64,000 nucleotides of DNA from an uncultured Eudoraea sp. (GTDB lineage: Bacteria > Bacteroidota > Bacteroidia > Flavobacteriales > Flavobacteriaceae). The DNA lies in assembly GCF_947490415.1 (NCBI RefSeq), contig NZ_CANLGX010000002.1, positions 248,001 through 312,000 of the forward strand. The letters are read 5' to 3'. A program made the position numbers and the translations under genes. Shown here one piece after another: positions 10,480-18,798 of this stretch. How positions within the stretch are numbered: position 1 is the first letter of the stretch; each line of letters opens with the position of its first letter. The notes below the pieces were generated by a model. It searched no databases and was not told the DNA's origin. It saw only the letters and a program-made list of their open reading frames with translations.

Positions 10480-10686
10480 ATGAAAAAGAATATGGGTTCA
10501 ACTGATCGTTTTATACGGTTTATTGTAGCGGCTATTTTCATCGCACTCTATTTTACTAATACTGTAACAGGTATATGGGGTATAGTTTTATTAGTACTGG
10601 CAGGCGTATTTATCCTTACTAGTTTTGTTAGTTTTTGTCCTCTTTATGCTCCTTTCGGATTAAGTACATGTCCAAATAAGAAGTAG
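10480..10686 (+). CDS. DUF2892 small inner-membrane protein
   Basis: A 68-residue protein beginning MKKNMGSTDRFIR, the typical start of DUF2892 (YgaP-like membrane domain), with two transmembrane helices (residues about 13-28 and 31-50) and a cysteine-containing tail (FCPLYAPFGLSTC). DUF2892 domains occur alone or attached to rhodanese domains; the function of the free form is not established. It follows a 31-codon ORF by 11 bases, and about 240 bases separate it from ccsBA, which has its own promoter. Confidence 0.88.
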   Translation: MKKNMGSTDRFIRFIVAAIFIALYFTNTVTGIWGIVLLVLAGVFILTSFVSFCPLYAPFGLSTCPNKK

Positions 10687-10872
10687 TTTGCATCAGTGAC
10701 TTTTAAAGACCGAAAATTCAGGAATGGTTTTGTTGCGACCCTATGGAACAAGGCTCAACTGCAGCTGAAAATTAAATTTGGGATAACACTTCAACAATGT
10801 GATTTACCAACTTAAGATTTTAGACTAATTTAATTTTAACCCTTTTCGTATACTGAATAAAAACCTCCTTCG

Positions 10873-10902
10873 TTTGAAGTTAATTGAAAACTACTAACTT
10901 TG
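10873..10902 (+). promoter_or_regulatory. Bacteroidota-type promoter of ccsBA
   Basis: TTTG at 10873-10876 is followed after 18 bases by TAACTTTG at 10895-10902. Transcription would start near 10908, 17 bases before the ccsBA ATG. Confidence 0.75.
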
Positions 10903-10924
10903 AAAAGTAGCCCAAACTATATAA

Positions 10925-13900
10925 ATGAAAAATTTTCTATCGAGAGCATCCAGAATTCTATTGCCATTATTTAACACCAGAGCCGCCGGACTGTATTTAC
11001 TGCTATTTGCAGGTGCAATTGGTGTAGCCACCTTTATTGAAAATGATTATGGCACCTCTGCGGCACAAAAAGTGGTATATAAGGCCTGGTGGTTTGAACT
11101 CTTACTCATTCTTTTTAGTATTACCATAATAGTGAATATCATTAAATTCCGGATGGTACAACAAAAGAAATGGCCATTGGTATTATTTCATACGGCTATT
11201 ATCATCATTATTATTGGTGCGGGTATTACAAGATATATTGGTTTTGAAGGTATTATGCACATCCGGGAGAACGATAGCGCTGATAGTTTTATCTCTTCCA
11301 ATACCTTTCTCAAGTTTAAGGTAACTAAGGATGATCAGACTTATGAATTTGATGAACCTGTTTTGTTTGCTTCACTTGGCAATAATAGATGGGAAGAATC
11401 CTATCTCATTGGCTCAGATTTAATCAATATAAGAGTTAAGGAGTTTATACCTAATCCGAAAAAGAGTTTATCAGAGTCTATTGATGGCATTCCAACTTTG
11501 CAACTTGTAATTGGAGGTCTTAACGGGAGGGAAGAGTATTATATAAGTCTGGGCGAAACCAAACGCATTGGTAATGTGATTTATAATTTTAAAGACACCC
11601 CATTTCCCGATGCATTTAATATTGCGGTTCGAAATGAATCTCTCGTGTTTACAAGCAGCAAAGTACTTACACAGACTGTAATGGCTACCCAGAAAAAGGA
11701 CACTATTTATCCATCGGATACGGATTCTCCCCTAAAATTAAGTGCTTTGTATACAGATGGGGTCAATAGTGTGGTTTTTTCCGATTACAATAAAAAAGGG
11801 TCGGTACAAATTGAATCTGCAGACCCTAAAGTAAAGAATGAAAGCCTAACCGCACTTTTAATGGAAGTCGCAGTTAACGGAGAATCAAAGGAAACCTATG
11901 TGTATAGTAGTAAGGGAAATGAGGGACGGCCTGAACTACTGACTTTTAATAATCTGAATGCATCCATTTCTTATGGTGCAAAAGAAATGAAAGTCCCGTT
12001 TAATATAAAATTAAACAAATTTATTCTTGACAAATATCCCGGTACGAATAGCGCTTCTTCTTATGCAAGTGAAGTTACTCTTGTAGACGAACAGGAAAAT
12101 ATAATTATGGACTATCGCATATTTATGAATAATATCCTCAATTATAAGGGGTATCGGTTTTTTCAGTCCTCGTTTGACAGGGACGAGAGAGGTACTTATT
12201 TAAGTGTTAATAGTGATTTTTGGGGCACCTTAATATCCTATATTGGATATGGCCTGCTCACTTTAGGTATGCTGCTAACCTTGTTCAGTAAAAAAACAAG
12301 ATTTCACCAACTTACCCAAAAAATTAAAAAATTGCGTTCAAAAGGAGCGGCAGTTATTCTCTTTTTCCTTTTATCAAGCTATTCGCTGACGGCTCAGTCA
12401 ACCCCAATTAACACGCATACTGAATATACTGTTAATATGGATCATGCGGATAAATTCAGTAAGCTGGTAGTACAGGATTTTAAGGGACGTATGAAACCAG
12501 TGCATACCCTTTCAAGGGAATTGATGCGAAAATTGGCCCGTAAGGAAAGTTTATTTGGATTAACGGCAGACCAGATATTACTGAGCATGTTTGTTAATAA
12601 GCAGGAATGGTATGACGCAGGCATTATTAAATTAGGAAAGCATAAGGACATTCATGAAAAACTGGGGGTTCCGGGAGACTATGCTTCCTATGCTGATTTT
12701 TTCTTGACTAATGGCAATTATAAACTACAGGAAGAAGTAAGAAGAGTATATGGCCTTGAACCTATTGACAGAGGTGTCTTTGAAAAGGAATTGATAAAAA
12801 TTGACGAGAGAGTGAATATTTTGAGCATGATCTTCTCGGGTACATTATTAAAAATAATTCCTACCCCTAATGATCCTAATAATACCTGGGTTGCATATAG
12901 TGGGCATGCCCACGAAGAGAGCGATGGTCATAACCACTCAGAAATAGCAGAAAATTTTTTTAACAGCTATACAAATACCCTGAAGGAGGCTATCAATTCA
13001 GGGAATTACCTGCAAGCCGATCAGCTCGTGGAAGAAATAAAAACATACCAAATTAAAAACGGTGGTTCCATAATGCCTTCAGAATCAAAGATCAATGCTG
13101 AAATATTATTAAATCAGCTAAATGTCTTTACCCGCTTGGCAATATTTTACATTTTCCTTGGTATAGCTTTATTGTTCTTTTTATTTTACTCGGTTTTCAA
13201 ACCCAACGCAACTCTGAAAAAAGTATATCTGGTGTTATTTTCATTAATAGTTTTCGGTTTTGTATTGCACACCATAGGACTTGGTTTGCGTTGGTATGTT
13301 TCCGGCAGGGCGCCCTGGAGTAACGGATATGAATCTATGATCTATATTGCGTGGACCTCAACTTTGGCTGGTATATTATTTACAAGAAAATCATTTGGTG
13401 GCCTTGCGGCAACCATGGTTTTGGCGGCAACTATTTTATTTGTTTCAACATTGAGTTTCCTTGACCCGGAGATTACCCCTTTGGTGCCTGTATTAAAATC
13501 GTACTGGCTTACCATCCATGTCTCTCTGGTAGCGGGCAGTTATGGCTTTTTAATGTTAGGAGCAATTATTGGCCTCATTAATCTGATACTTATGATTTTC
13601 CTCAGGGAATCTAACAAAACCAGGATAAAACGAATTGTTCAGGAAATGTCCTATATCAGTGAATTGACCTTAATAGGAGGCTTGTTTATGGTAAGTGTTG
13701 GCACCTATTTGGGTGGTATATGGGCCAACGAATCCTGGGGGCGTTATTGGGGCTGGGATGCAAAAGAAACCTGGGCTCTTGTTACCATACTTGTTTATGC
13801 GTTTATTCTACATATGCGATTGATTCCTAAATTAACCGGACTTTTTGCTTACAATGTTGCCACTATTTTTGGATTGGCCTCGGTAATCATGACCTATTAC

Positions 13901-14050
13901 GGTGTCAACTATTACCTCTCAGGTTTGCATTCTTATGCTACCGGAGATCCAGTACCAATACCAAGTTGGGTTTATATGGTAGTTATAGCGATTATTATAA
14001 TAAGTACGCTCGCCTATTTTAAAAAGAGGAAATATGCTGTTATTTCTTAA
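10925..14050 (+). CDS. ccsBA: Cytochrome c biogenesis protein CcsBA (ResB-CcsA fusion)
   Basis: System II cytochrome c synthase: it exports haem and attaches it to CXXCH motifs of apocytochromes on the periplasmic side. The 1041-residue protein joins a ResB/CcsB half (transmembrane helices at about 20-40, 58-75 and 83-103, then a long periplasmic domain to about 430 and another helix) to a CcsA half (multiple helices from about 735). The haem-handling WWD motif is WGRYWGWDAKETW near residues 935-950. The conserved histidines of the CcsA half are in LHTIGLG and TIHVSLV. A histidine cluster (HAHEESDGHNH) sits in the soluble region near 659-670. The fusion form is common in Bacteroidota. Its last base is ten bases from a convergent lipoprotein gene. 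Confidence 0.93.
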   Translation: MKNFLSRASRILLPLFNTRAAGLYLLLFAGAIGVATFIENDYGTSAAQKVVYKAWWFELLLILFSITIIVNIIKFRMVQQKKWPLVLFHTAIIIIIIGAGITRYIGFEGIMHIRENDSADSFISSNTFLKFKVTKDDQTYEFDEPVLFASLGNNRWEESYLIGSDLINIRVKEFIPNPKKSLSESIDGIPTLQLVIGGLNGREEYYISLGETKRIGNVIYNFKDTPFPDAFNIAVRNESLVFTSSKVLTQTVMATQKKDTIYPSDTDSPLKLSALYTDGVNSVVFSDYNKKGSVQIESADPKVKNESLTALLMEVAVNGESKETYVYSSKGNEGRPELLTFNNLNASISYGAKEMKVPFNIKLNKFILDKYPGTNSASSYASEVTLVDEQENIIMDYRIFMNNILNYKGYRFFQSSFDRDERGTYLSVNSDFWGTLISYIGYGLLTLGMLLTLFSKKTRFHQLTQKIKKLRSKGAAVILFFLLSSYSLTAQSTPINTHTEYTVNMDHADKFSKLVVQDFKGRMKPVHTLSRELMRKLARKESLFGLTADQILLSMFVNKQEWYDAGIIKLGKHKDIHEKLGVPGDYASYADFFLTNGNYKLQEEVRRVYGLEPIDRGVFEKELIKIDERVNILSMIFSGTLLKIIPTPNDPNNTWVAYSGHAHEESDGHNHSEIAENFFNSYTNTLKEAINSGNYLQADQLVEEIKTYQIKNGGSIMPSESKINAEILLNQLNVFTRLAIFYIFLGIALLFFLFYSVFKPNATLKKVYLVLFSLIVFGFVLHTIGLGLRWYVSGRAPWSNGYESMIYIAWTSTLAGILFTRKSFGGLAATMVLAATILFVSTLSFLDPEITPLVPVLKSYWLTIHVSLVAGSYGFLMLGAIIGLINLILMIFLRESNKTRIKRIVQEMSYISELTLIGGLFMVSVGTYLGGIWANESWGRYWGWDAKETWALVTILVYAFILHMRLIPKLTGLFAYNVATIFGLASVIMTYYGVNYYLSGLHSYATGDPVPIPSWVYMVVIAIIIISTLAYFKKRKYAVIS

Positions 14051-14060
14051 TCCCGGATAA

Positions 14061-14864
14061 TTACTGCACCAGAGTGCCATTTTCAAGGATCAGGTCGTAT
14101 TTATAACCTGCTCCGAAATCGCGATTGAGACTAACAACAGCGCGGATTGTAATCATTTCACCCTCGGGAACAAAGGTATTTGAGGTAATTACCATATCAA
14201 AATCGTCCTTACTGCCATCCTGAAGATGAATCCAATTGCGATCCATGATATTGGGGTTTACTTTTACACATTTACCACTAAGCTGAACAGTATGACCCTC
14301 ATACTTTTTAGGATCACTTACCAGCTCTGAAATTTTAATTGTTCCCTTGTGAACCACAGTTTTTTCGGTATGGGTAGGGATATCTTCTTTAACCACTATT
14401 TCTTTTTTGGCGGTACTGCCAGAAGCAGCAGAAGCCGTATCATGTTGGGAATGGTCTTCTGAAACAAGACTTGATATAAGATAAATCTCATCGAAAATTC
14501 GGTTGTATTCTTTACTCTCAAAATTTGTTTTTAGCAGACCACCTCTGTAAAAATATACTTCACCTTTCTTTATTTCTGCTTTCCTGGTAGCTATCCAAAA
14601 TTCTTCTTCCCCCTCTTTAACCCTGAGATAGACATATCTGGCAGTAGGGAGTACCTCTTCTACCAAAACTTTATGCAGCTCATTGCCAACCTCGGCTGTT
14701 GGATTTGGAATTACGCGCGTTGCGGGATCTGGTGTAAAAATACCATTGCCCTCCGTATTTCCTTTATCTGAGGATGGTGTAATTACCTTTGGACCATTAT
14801 TGCAGGCCATAGTGCATGCTAATAAGGTTATGATTAAAAAGTAAGAGTTAAATTTTTGGTTCAT
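14061..14864 (-). CDS. Lipoprotein with C-terminal OB-fold (NrfJ-like) domain
   Basis: A 267-residue lipoprotein with signal peptide and lipobox-like TMAC (Cys21). After a low-complexity linker, residues about 60-140 form a small beta domain containing EEFWIATRKAEIKKGEVYFYRGG, here cited only for its start EEFWIATRK, of the GW/SH3-like kind. Residues about 175-267 form an OB-fold with the pattern ISELVSDPKKYEGHTV then LSGKCVKVNPNI and WIHLQDGS. In Bacteroidota such proteins often sit near cytochrome c genes, which fits the neighbouring ccsBA. Its ATG overlaps the stop of the upstream beta-barrel gene by four bases (ATGA), so the two are translationally coupled. The exact role is not known to me. 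Confidence 0.75.
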   Translation of the reverse strand: MNQKFNSYFLIITLLACTMACNNGPKVITPSSDKGNTEGNGIFTPDPATRVIPNPTAEVGNELHKVLVEEVLPTARYVYLRVKEGEEEFWIATRKAEIKKGEVYFYRGGLLKTNFESKEYNRIFDEIYLISSLVSEDHSQHDTASAASGSTAKKEIVVKEDIPTHTEKTVVHKGTIKISELVSDPKKYEGHTVQLSGKCVKVNPNIMDRNWIHLQDGSKDDFDMVITSNTFVPEGEMITIRAVVSLNRDFGAGYKYDLILENGTLVQ

Positions 14865-16144
14865 CGCCTGTTTTTTTGTGTGCTATTAAATCGTTGGACT
14901 ATTCTTGCGTATATTCTATAATTATTATCAATTTCAGAAATGGCCATCTCACCTGAGACACTGAATAACAAATTCCTGCTGATGTTATAGGATAGATTTG
15001 TGCCTATATAGTGTTGAAGGAATGTGTCTATCATACTGTAATAGTTATAATCTACAAATCTATAATAAAAGTCGGCAAATAACTTGTTTTTAACAAGATC
15101 CCTTGAATATCTTATGGAGCCAATATTGCTTAACAGATAATTAGATTCATTTCTGTTATAAGATAGTGATAATCTGCCTTCAATGCTTGGGATACGCGTC
15201 CAGGTCAAATATCCGTATAGGTTGTCTGATTTGTTCTGTTCATCGCTTCGGAACCGTCTGGCATAACTGAAACCGGCCGAGATATACTTAAAAGGCCTAA
15301 TATTTAGTCTTGCTCTTAACCCTTGACGGGCCAGATCATCATCGAGGAGTCGATCAATTTCTGATTGAAAAGTTTGGTAGTAGAGAATACGTTTTCGGGA
15401 ATCATAAGAAAGCATCAGATTAACCTTTCTGCTTATTCTATAGCGTGCAGAGATATATAAATTGGTAAGCCTGATATCATTAGCAGTCACTCCGTTTACT
15501 TTGCTGTATAAATCCAGTTCCAATGAAGAGAACAGATTAAGATTTTTAAAAATAGTGCTGTTGTGCTGAAAATAGGCAAATCGGCGATCTGTTTCACCTG
15601 CATTTTGTTGTTCCACAAATCCCAGCGTTGTCTGGGAATAAAACTTTTTGGCATCTGACATTACGCCGGCATAACCTCCGTATTGCAGTAAATCTGAATT
15701 AAATCCATAATCAAATGTATCCGGACGAAAACCACCTATTGCACCAATATAAAATTTACCAAAGTATTTTTCAAGCTGTAGCCCGTCAATCGCTCCCAGG
15801 GACGAGATTTTCGGGTTTATATTTCTTCCTGCGATCACAGAAAGAGAAGGTAAAGCATCATAACGCACAGACAAATTATATACCCTAAAAAAACTATTCT
15901 GCGGAAGTGAGGTACTATCTGCCTGTTCAAAAAAATACCTGTAATTTAAATAGGCGTTAAAGGAGAATTTAGAATTGTTTATATGCGAGGCATTAAGGGC
16001 GAGCCGTGTCATTACGGGGGTCCTGTTTTCCCTTTGACTATTAATGTTACTATAGCCAGACACCGAAACCCTGGCCATATATGCCACTTGGTTTAAACCA
16101 ATTATGTCTGGGGTGATAAAACCGCTCTTCCAATGGAGTGCCAT
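14861..16144 (-). CDS. Outer-membrane beta-barrel protein, apparently lacking its native 5' end
   Basis: A 427-codon ORF. From about residue 27 on, it shows the alternating pattern of an outer-membrane barrel (FSFNAYLNYRYFF, LNLFSSLELDLYSK, ISARYRISRKVNLMLSYDS) and ends near the lipoprotein gene with an ATGA overlap. There is no signal peptide: the first 26 residues (MALHWKSGFITP...) are an out-of-frame reading of the overlapping membrane-protein ORF, and an in-frame TAG lies 12 codons before the ATG. Such a protein needs a Sec signal, so I infer the real 5' end has been lost, probably by a deletion that joined it to the upstream gene. It may no longer be functional. Without homologues in hand I cannot exclude a missed start. 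Confidence 0.6.
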   Translation of the reverse strand: MALHWKSGFITPDIIGLNQVAYMARVSVSGYSNINSQRENRTPVMTRLALNASHINNSKFSFNAYLNYRYFFEQADSTSLPQNSFFRVYNLSVRYDALPSLSVIAGRNINPKISSLGAIDGLQLEKYFGKFYIGAIGGFRPDTFDYGFNSDLLQYGGYAGVMSDAKKFYSQTTLGFVEQQNAGETDRRFAYFQHNSTIFKNLNLFSSLELDLYSKVNGVTANDIRLTNLYISARYRISRKVNLMLSYDSRKRILYYQTFQSEIDRLLDDDLARQGLRARLNIRPFKYISAGFSYARRFRSDEQNKSDNLYGYLTWTRIPSIEGRLSLSYNRNESNYLLSNIGSIRYSRDLVKNKLFADFYYRFVDYNYYSMIDTFLQHYIGTNLSYNISRNLLFSVSGEMAISEIDNNYRIYARIVQRFNSTQKNRR

Positions 16145-16238
16145 AGTAGGTATAACCCGTATAAAATAAATATAAGGTAACTACTAAAACTATTATAGCC
16201 ATAGTAGTGAGGTAGGTAATGTGAACAGTTTTTTTCAA
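16050..16238 (-). pseudogene. N-terminal remnant of a Bacteroidota membrane protein
   Basis: A 62-codon ORF: a short charged start (MKKTVH), one membrane helix (residues 8-27), and a soluble motif with YYGTPLEERFYHP and WFKPSGIYGQGFG. From memory, this pattern (TPLEERFxHP ... KPSGxxGHGLGI) opens a longer Bacteroidota membrane protein family of about 190 residues with further helices. Here the frame meets TAG right after GQGFGVWL, exactly where the second helix should begin, and the adjacent frame continues as a beta-barrel protein. I read this as the surviving 5' end of a truncated gene. The alternative is a genuine single-helix protein of 62 residues overlapping the barrel gene by 95 bases. 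Confidence 0.55.
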
Positions 16239-16317
16239 ACCAATATCAATTAATACTTTGGAGGATCTATTTAGTAATGATCGAATAAAATAAAAATTGG
16301 ATGGTTTAGGTCAAAAA

Positions 16318-16845
16318 TTAGGAATCCTTGGGGAATACTCTGAAAATATGAACGGGGATGCCCTTATATGTGGTAGTTTTATCTAAGTGCATTCCATTGT
16401 TAAGAGCAACTTTTTGCGACCCAATATTGTCTATGTGTATGATAGAAATTATGGACTCTGCCAATTTACGGTCAAAGGCGTATGACTTACACTTTTTTGC
16501 CGCCTCTGTAGCGTATCCTTTTCTCCAATACTCGGGTAAAATAGAATACCCAATTTCTAATTCCTGAATTTCATCAACGGTTTGAATCAGTAGGCCGCAC
16601 ATCCCTATTAGTTGACCACTATCTTTACTTATTAATGCATTAAGTCCACCTAAATTATTTTCATAGCGGGTGAAAACTTTGGTAAACCAATTTTGGCATG
16701 CCTCTTCCGGCTCCAAAATTTCTCCTGCAAAATATTGTGAACTTAAGGGTTCCTGGTGAAATGGTAACCAGGCATTAAAATCTGATTTTGATACTTTGCG
16801 GAAAATAAGCCGTTTACTTTTCTCCCCTTCCAGAAGTAAGTTCAT
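16318..16845 (-). CDS. GNAT family N-acetyltransferase, RimJ/RimL type
   Basis: A 175-residue acetyl-CoA-dependent acetyltransferase. It starts with the typical LEGEKSKRLIFRKV strand, has LIGMCGLL in the central sheet, the acetyl-CoA loop RKGYATEAAKKCKSYAF (motif A, Q/RxxGxA) at about 118-134, and NIGSQKVALNNGM near 150. The acceptor substrate cannot be told. Its ATG overlaps the stop of the DUF192 gene by four bases (ATGA), so it is the last gene of the lgt run. It is followed by AT-rich sequence and no clear hairpin. Confidence 0.85.
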   Translation of the reverse strand: MNLLLEGEKSKRLIFRKVSKSDFNAWLPFHQEPLSSQYFAGEILEPEEACQNWFTKVFTRYENNLGGLNALISKDSGQLIGMCGLLIQTVDEIQELEIGYSILPEYWRKGYATEAAKKCKSYAFDRKLAESIISIIHIDNIGSQKVALNNGMHLDKTTTYKGIPVHIFRVFPKDS

Positions 16846-17348
16846 TTAGTAACTTTTTGCATTCTAATATACTCTATGCGATCGCCAACTTCCAAAGCAT
16901 ATTGTTTGCGTTGACCGGCATTAAGTTCCAGGACATATTGAACCGGGACTTCAGACGACAGGCCGGTCTCATCCATAGGTTGGGCATTTTCCTTATAGCT
17001 TGCAATCTTCAATTCCTCATCTATAAAAATAAGATCGAGCGGTATTTTGGTATTTTTCATATAAAAAGAATGGAAGACCACATCCGGAAAGATAAACAAC
17101 ATCCCCTGATTTAATTCCATAGACTCCCTGTACATAAGGCCTGTCTGGGTCTCATAATCAGATTCCGCGATTTCTATATTGTATTTTACAATAACAGAGT
17201 CTGATTGTTGTCTGAAGATGGTAAGTTCTCCCTCTTTTGTAAATGTTATGGGCTCTGTTTTGACTGCTTTTTTCTCGTCCTCCTTGCAGCCACTAAGGGT
17301 TAAAAGGGCAATAACCAACCAAATACCAATCAATTTTAGCATTTTCAT
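16842..17348 (-). CDS. DUF192 lipoprotein
   Basis: A 168-residue DUF192 protein with a lipoprotein signal (MKMLKLIGIW, hydrophobic core, lipobox TLSGC). The DUF192 core shows TQTGLMYRESMELNQGMLFIF, of which the hallmark is GLMYRESM then GMLF, followed by FYMKNTKIPLDLIFID and a C-terminal VLELNAGQ. The molecular function of the family is not established. Possible starts are Met at 17375, which overlaps the lgt stop as TGATG and would be coupled, and Met at 17348; I chose the latter because it gives a normal signal peptide. Reading farther upstream only translates the end of lgt in another frame. Confidence 0.8.
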   Translation of the reverse strand: MKMLKLIGIWLVIALLTLSGCKEDEKKAVKTEPITFTKEGELTIFRQQSDSVIVKYNIEIAESDYETQTGLMYRESMELNQGMLFIFPDVVFHSFYMKNTKIPLDLIFIDEELKIASYKENAQPMDETGLSSEVPVQYVLELNAGQRKQYALEVGDRIEYIRMQKVTK

Positions 17349-17374
17349 CTTACCATATACCAACTGGAAGTTCA

Positions 17375-18337
17375 TCAGGCCGTAATACTTTTTCTTCTGA
17401 ACATAAAATACAACCCAACAAGAATAAAAGGAATACTTAACCATTGGCCGGTTGATAATAATCCTAATGATTCTTCAAATCCACCCTGACTTTTCTTTAC
17501 AAATTCTACAAAGAACCGAATGGTCCAAAGCAGTACCAGGAATAAACCAAATAAAAATCCGGCCTGATTTTTTTTATCAGTCTTCCAGTAGAAGTAATAC
17601 AGGATCAGAAAAACAAATATATAAGCGACACCTTCATACAATTGTGCGGGATGTCTAAAAGGGATTGCGCTAAAATATTCCGCAAATTTTGGATTATTTT
17701 CCAGGGCAGCATAGGCCGCATTAACAGTCTCTTCTTTGGTAATCTGTAATGCGGATGCTGCTGGCATATCATCTGAATCGCGCACAAATTTAGTCGCAAA
17801 GGCAAAATTTTCATCTGTTATTTTACCATTTATTTCAGAGTTAAAGAAATTACCTAATCTTACGAAAAATGCCCCTATGGCAACAGTAATCACCACCCGG
17901 TCTAAAACCCATAACATTTTAAGGTCTTTGTATTTTCTGCTCAAAAGATACATACCGATAATAATACCGATAGCTGCACCATGGCTGGCCAGACCGGTAA
18001 AACCGGTAAACTCATAACCATTTATAATGCCGAATAATGTACTTCCAACACGCTCTTTTATAGGAAGCAGAATCTCCACAAGATGGTTTTTATAATAGGG
18101 CCAGTCATAAAAAAAGACATGTCCCAGGCGTGCACCAAGCATTGTTGAAAGTACCGTGTAAATAAAAAGGGAATCTAGTTGTTCGATAGATTTTTTTTCG
18201 TTTAAAAAAATCTTTTTCATAATATACCAACCCAGAGCAAAGGCTACTATCCAAGAAAGATTGTAGTATTTAATTTGTAAAACACCAATTTTGAAAAGGG
18301 TATCATCCGGATTCCAAATAAAACCTAAAAAATACAT
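17375..18337 (-). CDS. lgt: Phosphatidylglycerol-prolipoprotein diacylglyceryl transferase
   Basis: Inner-membrane enzyme that transfers diacylglycerol from phosphatidylglycerol to the lipobox cysteine, the first step in maturing all the lipoproteins of this window. It has 320 residues with about seven helices. Family hallmarks are the arginine in LGARLGHVFFYDW, the glycine- and histidine-containing GLASHGAAIGI (near 118), the Lgt signature RLGNFFNSEINGK (near 165) and RHPAQLYEG near 228. A somewhat extended periplasmic loop lies around residues 175-220, as usual in Bacteroidota. It overlaps or abuts the next gene (DUF192) at TGATG. Confidence 0.96.
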   Translation of the reverse strand: MYFLGFIWNPDDTLFKIGVLQIKYYNLSWIVAFALGWYIMKKIFLNEKKSIEQLDSLFIYTVLSTMLGARLGHVFFYDWPYYKNHLVEILLPIKERVGSTLFGIINGYEFTGFTGLASHGAAIGIIIGMYLLSRKYKDLKMLWVLDRVVITVAIGAFFVRLGNFFNSEINGKITDENFAFATKFVRDSDDMPAASALQITKEETVNAAYAALENNPKFAEYFSAIPFRHPAQLYEGVAYIFVFLILYYFYWKTDKKNQAGFLFGLFLVLLWTIRFFVEFVKKSQGGFEESLGLLSTGQWLSIPFILVGLYFMFRRKSITA

Positions 18338-18479
18338 AGTGAAGCTATTAAGCGGCTAAGATAAGAAAATTGAACAGAGGCCAAAGGCAAAAAGCAGCTT
18401 AACTTTCAAGGACCTTTTTGGCCTTTTTATGTTGATATAAGAAATAAACAATAGCCTAATTATATCTGAGTTTAAAAGG

Positions 18480-18701
18480 TCAGGGTACGGGATCATAACC
18501 TTGTCCACCCCAGGGATTACAACTGAAAATACGTTTTATGGCCAACCAACCTCCTTTAAAAAGGCCGTGTTTTTTTAGGGCCTCAAGCGTATATTGAGAG
18601 CAAGTTGGGGTATATCGGCATGTAGCAGGGGTTAAAGGTGAAATTACCAACTGGTAGAACCTTACAAGAAAAATAAAGGGCGCGATTAGAATTTTTTTCA
18701 C
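18480..18701 (-). CDS. yidD: Membrane protein insertion efficiency factor YidD
   Basis: A 73-residue peripheral membrane protein thought to help YidC-dependent insertion. It has the whole family pattern: [20 protein letters not shown], then [31 protein letters not shown] at the end. It begins at the only ATG and sits between cysS and lgt on the same strand (97 and 142 bases), not beside rnpA/yidC as in many other phyla. Confidence 0.95.
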   Translation of the reverse strand: MKKILIAPFIFLVRFYQLVISPLTPATCRYTPTCSQYTLEALKKHGLFKGGWLAIKRIFSCNPWGGQGYDPVP

Positions 18702-18798
18702 CTTGAGGAATATTTTTAAAGACTAGTTTCTAGTGCCATTAGTAATAGGAATTTCATAAAAAACAGCTCGTAAGGATTTATCCCTGGGATACTGCAAT

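Noticed and set aside
10687-10872. Gap between DUF2892 and ccsBA promoter
   Set aside because: I searched it for small ORFs and hairpins and saw nothing I could support.
16142-16144. ATG of the 427-codon beta-barrel frame as a real start
   Set aside because: It would give no signal peptide and the first 26 residues are the neighbouring frame of a conserved motif region. I keep the ORF but treat its start as an artefact.
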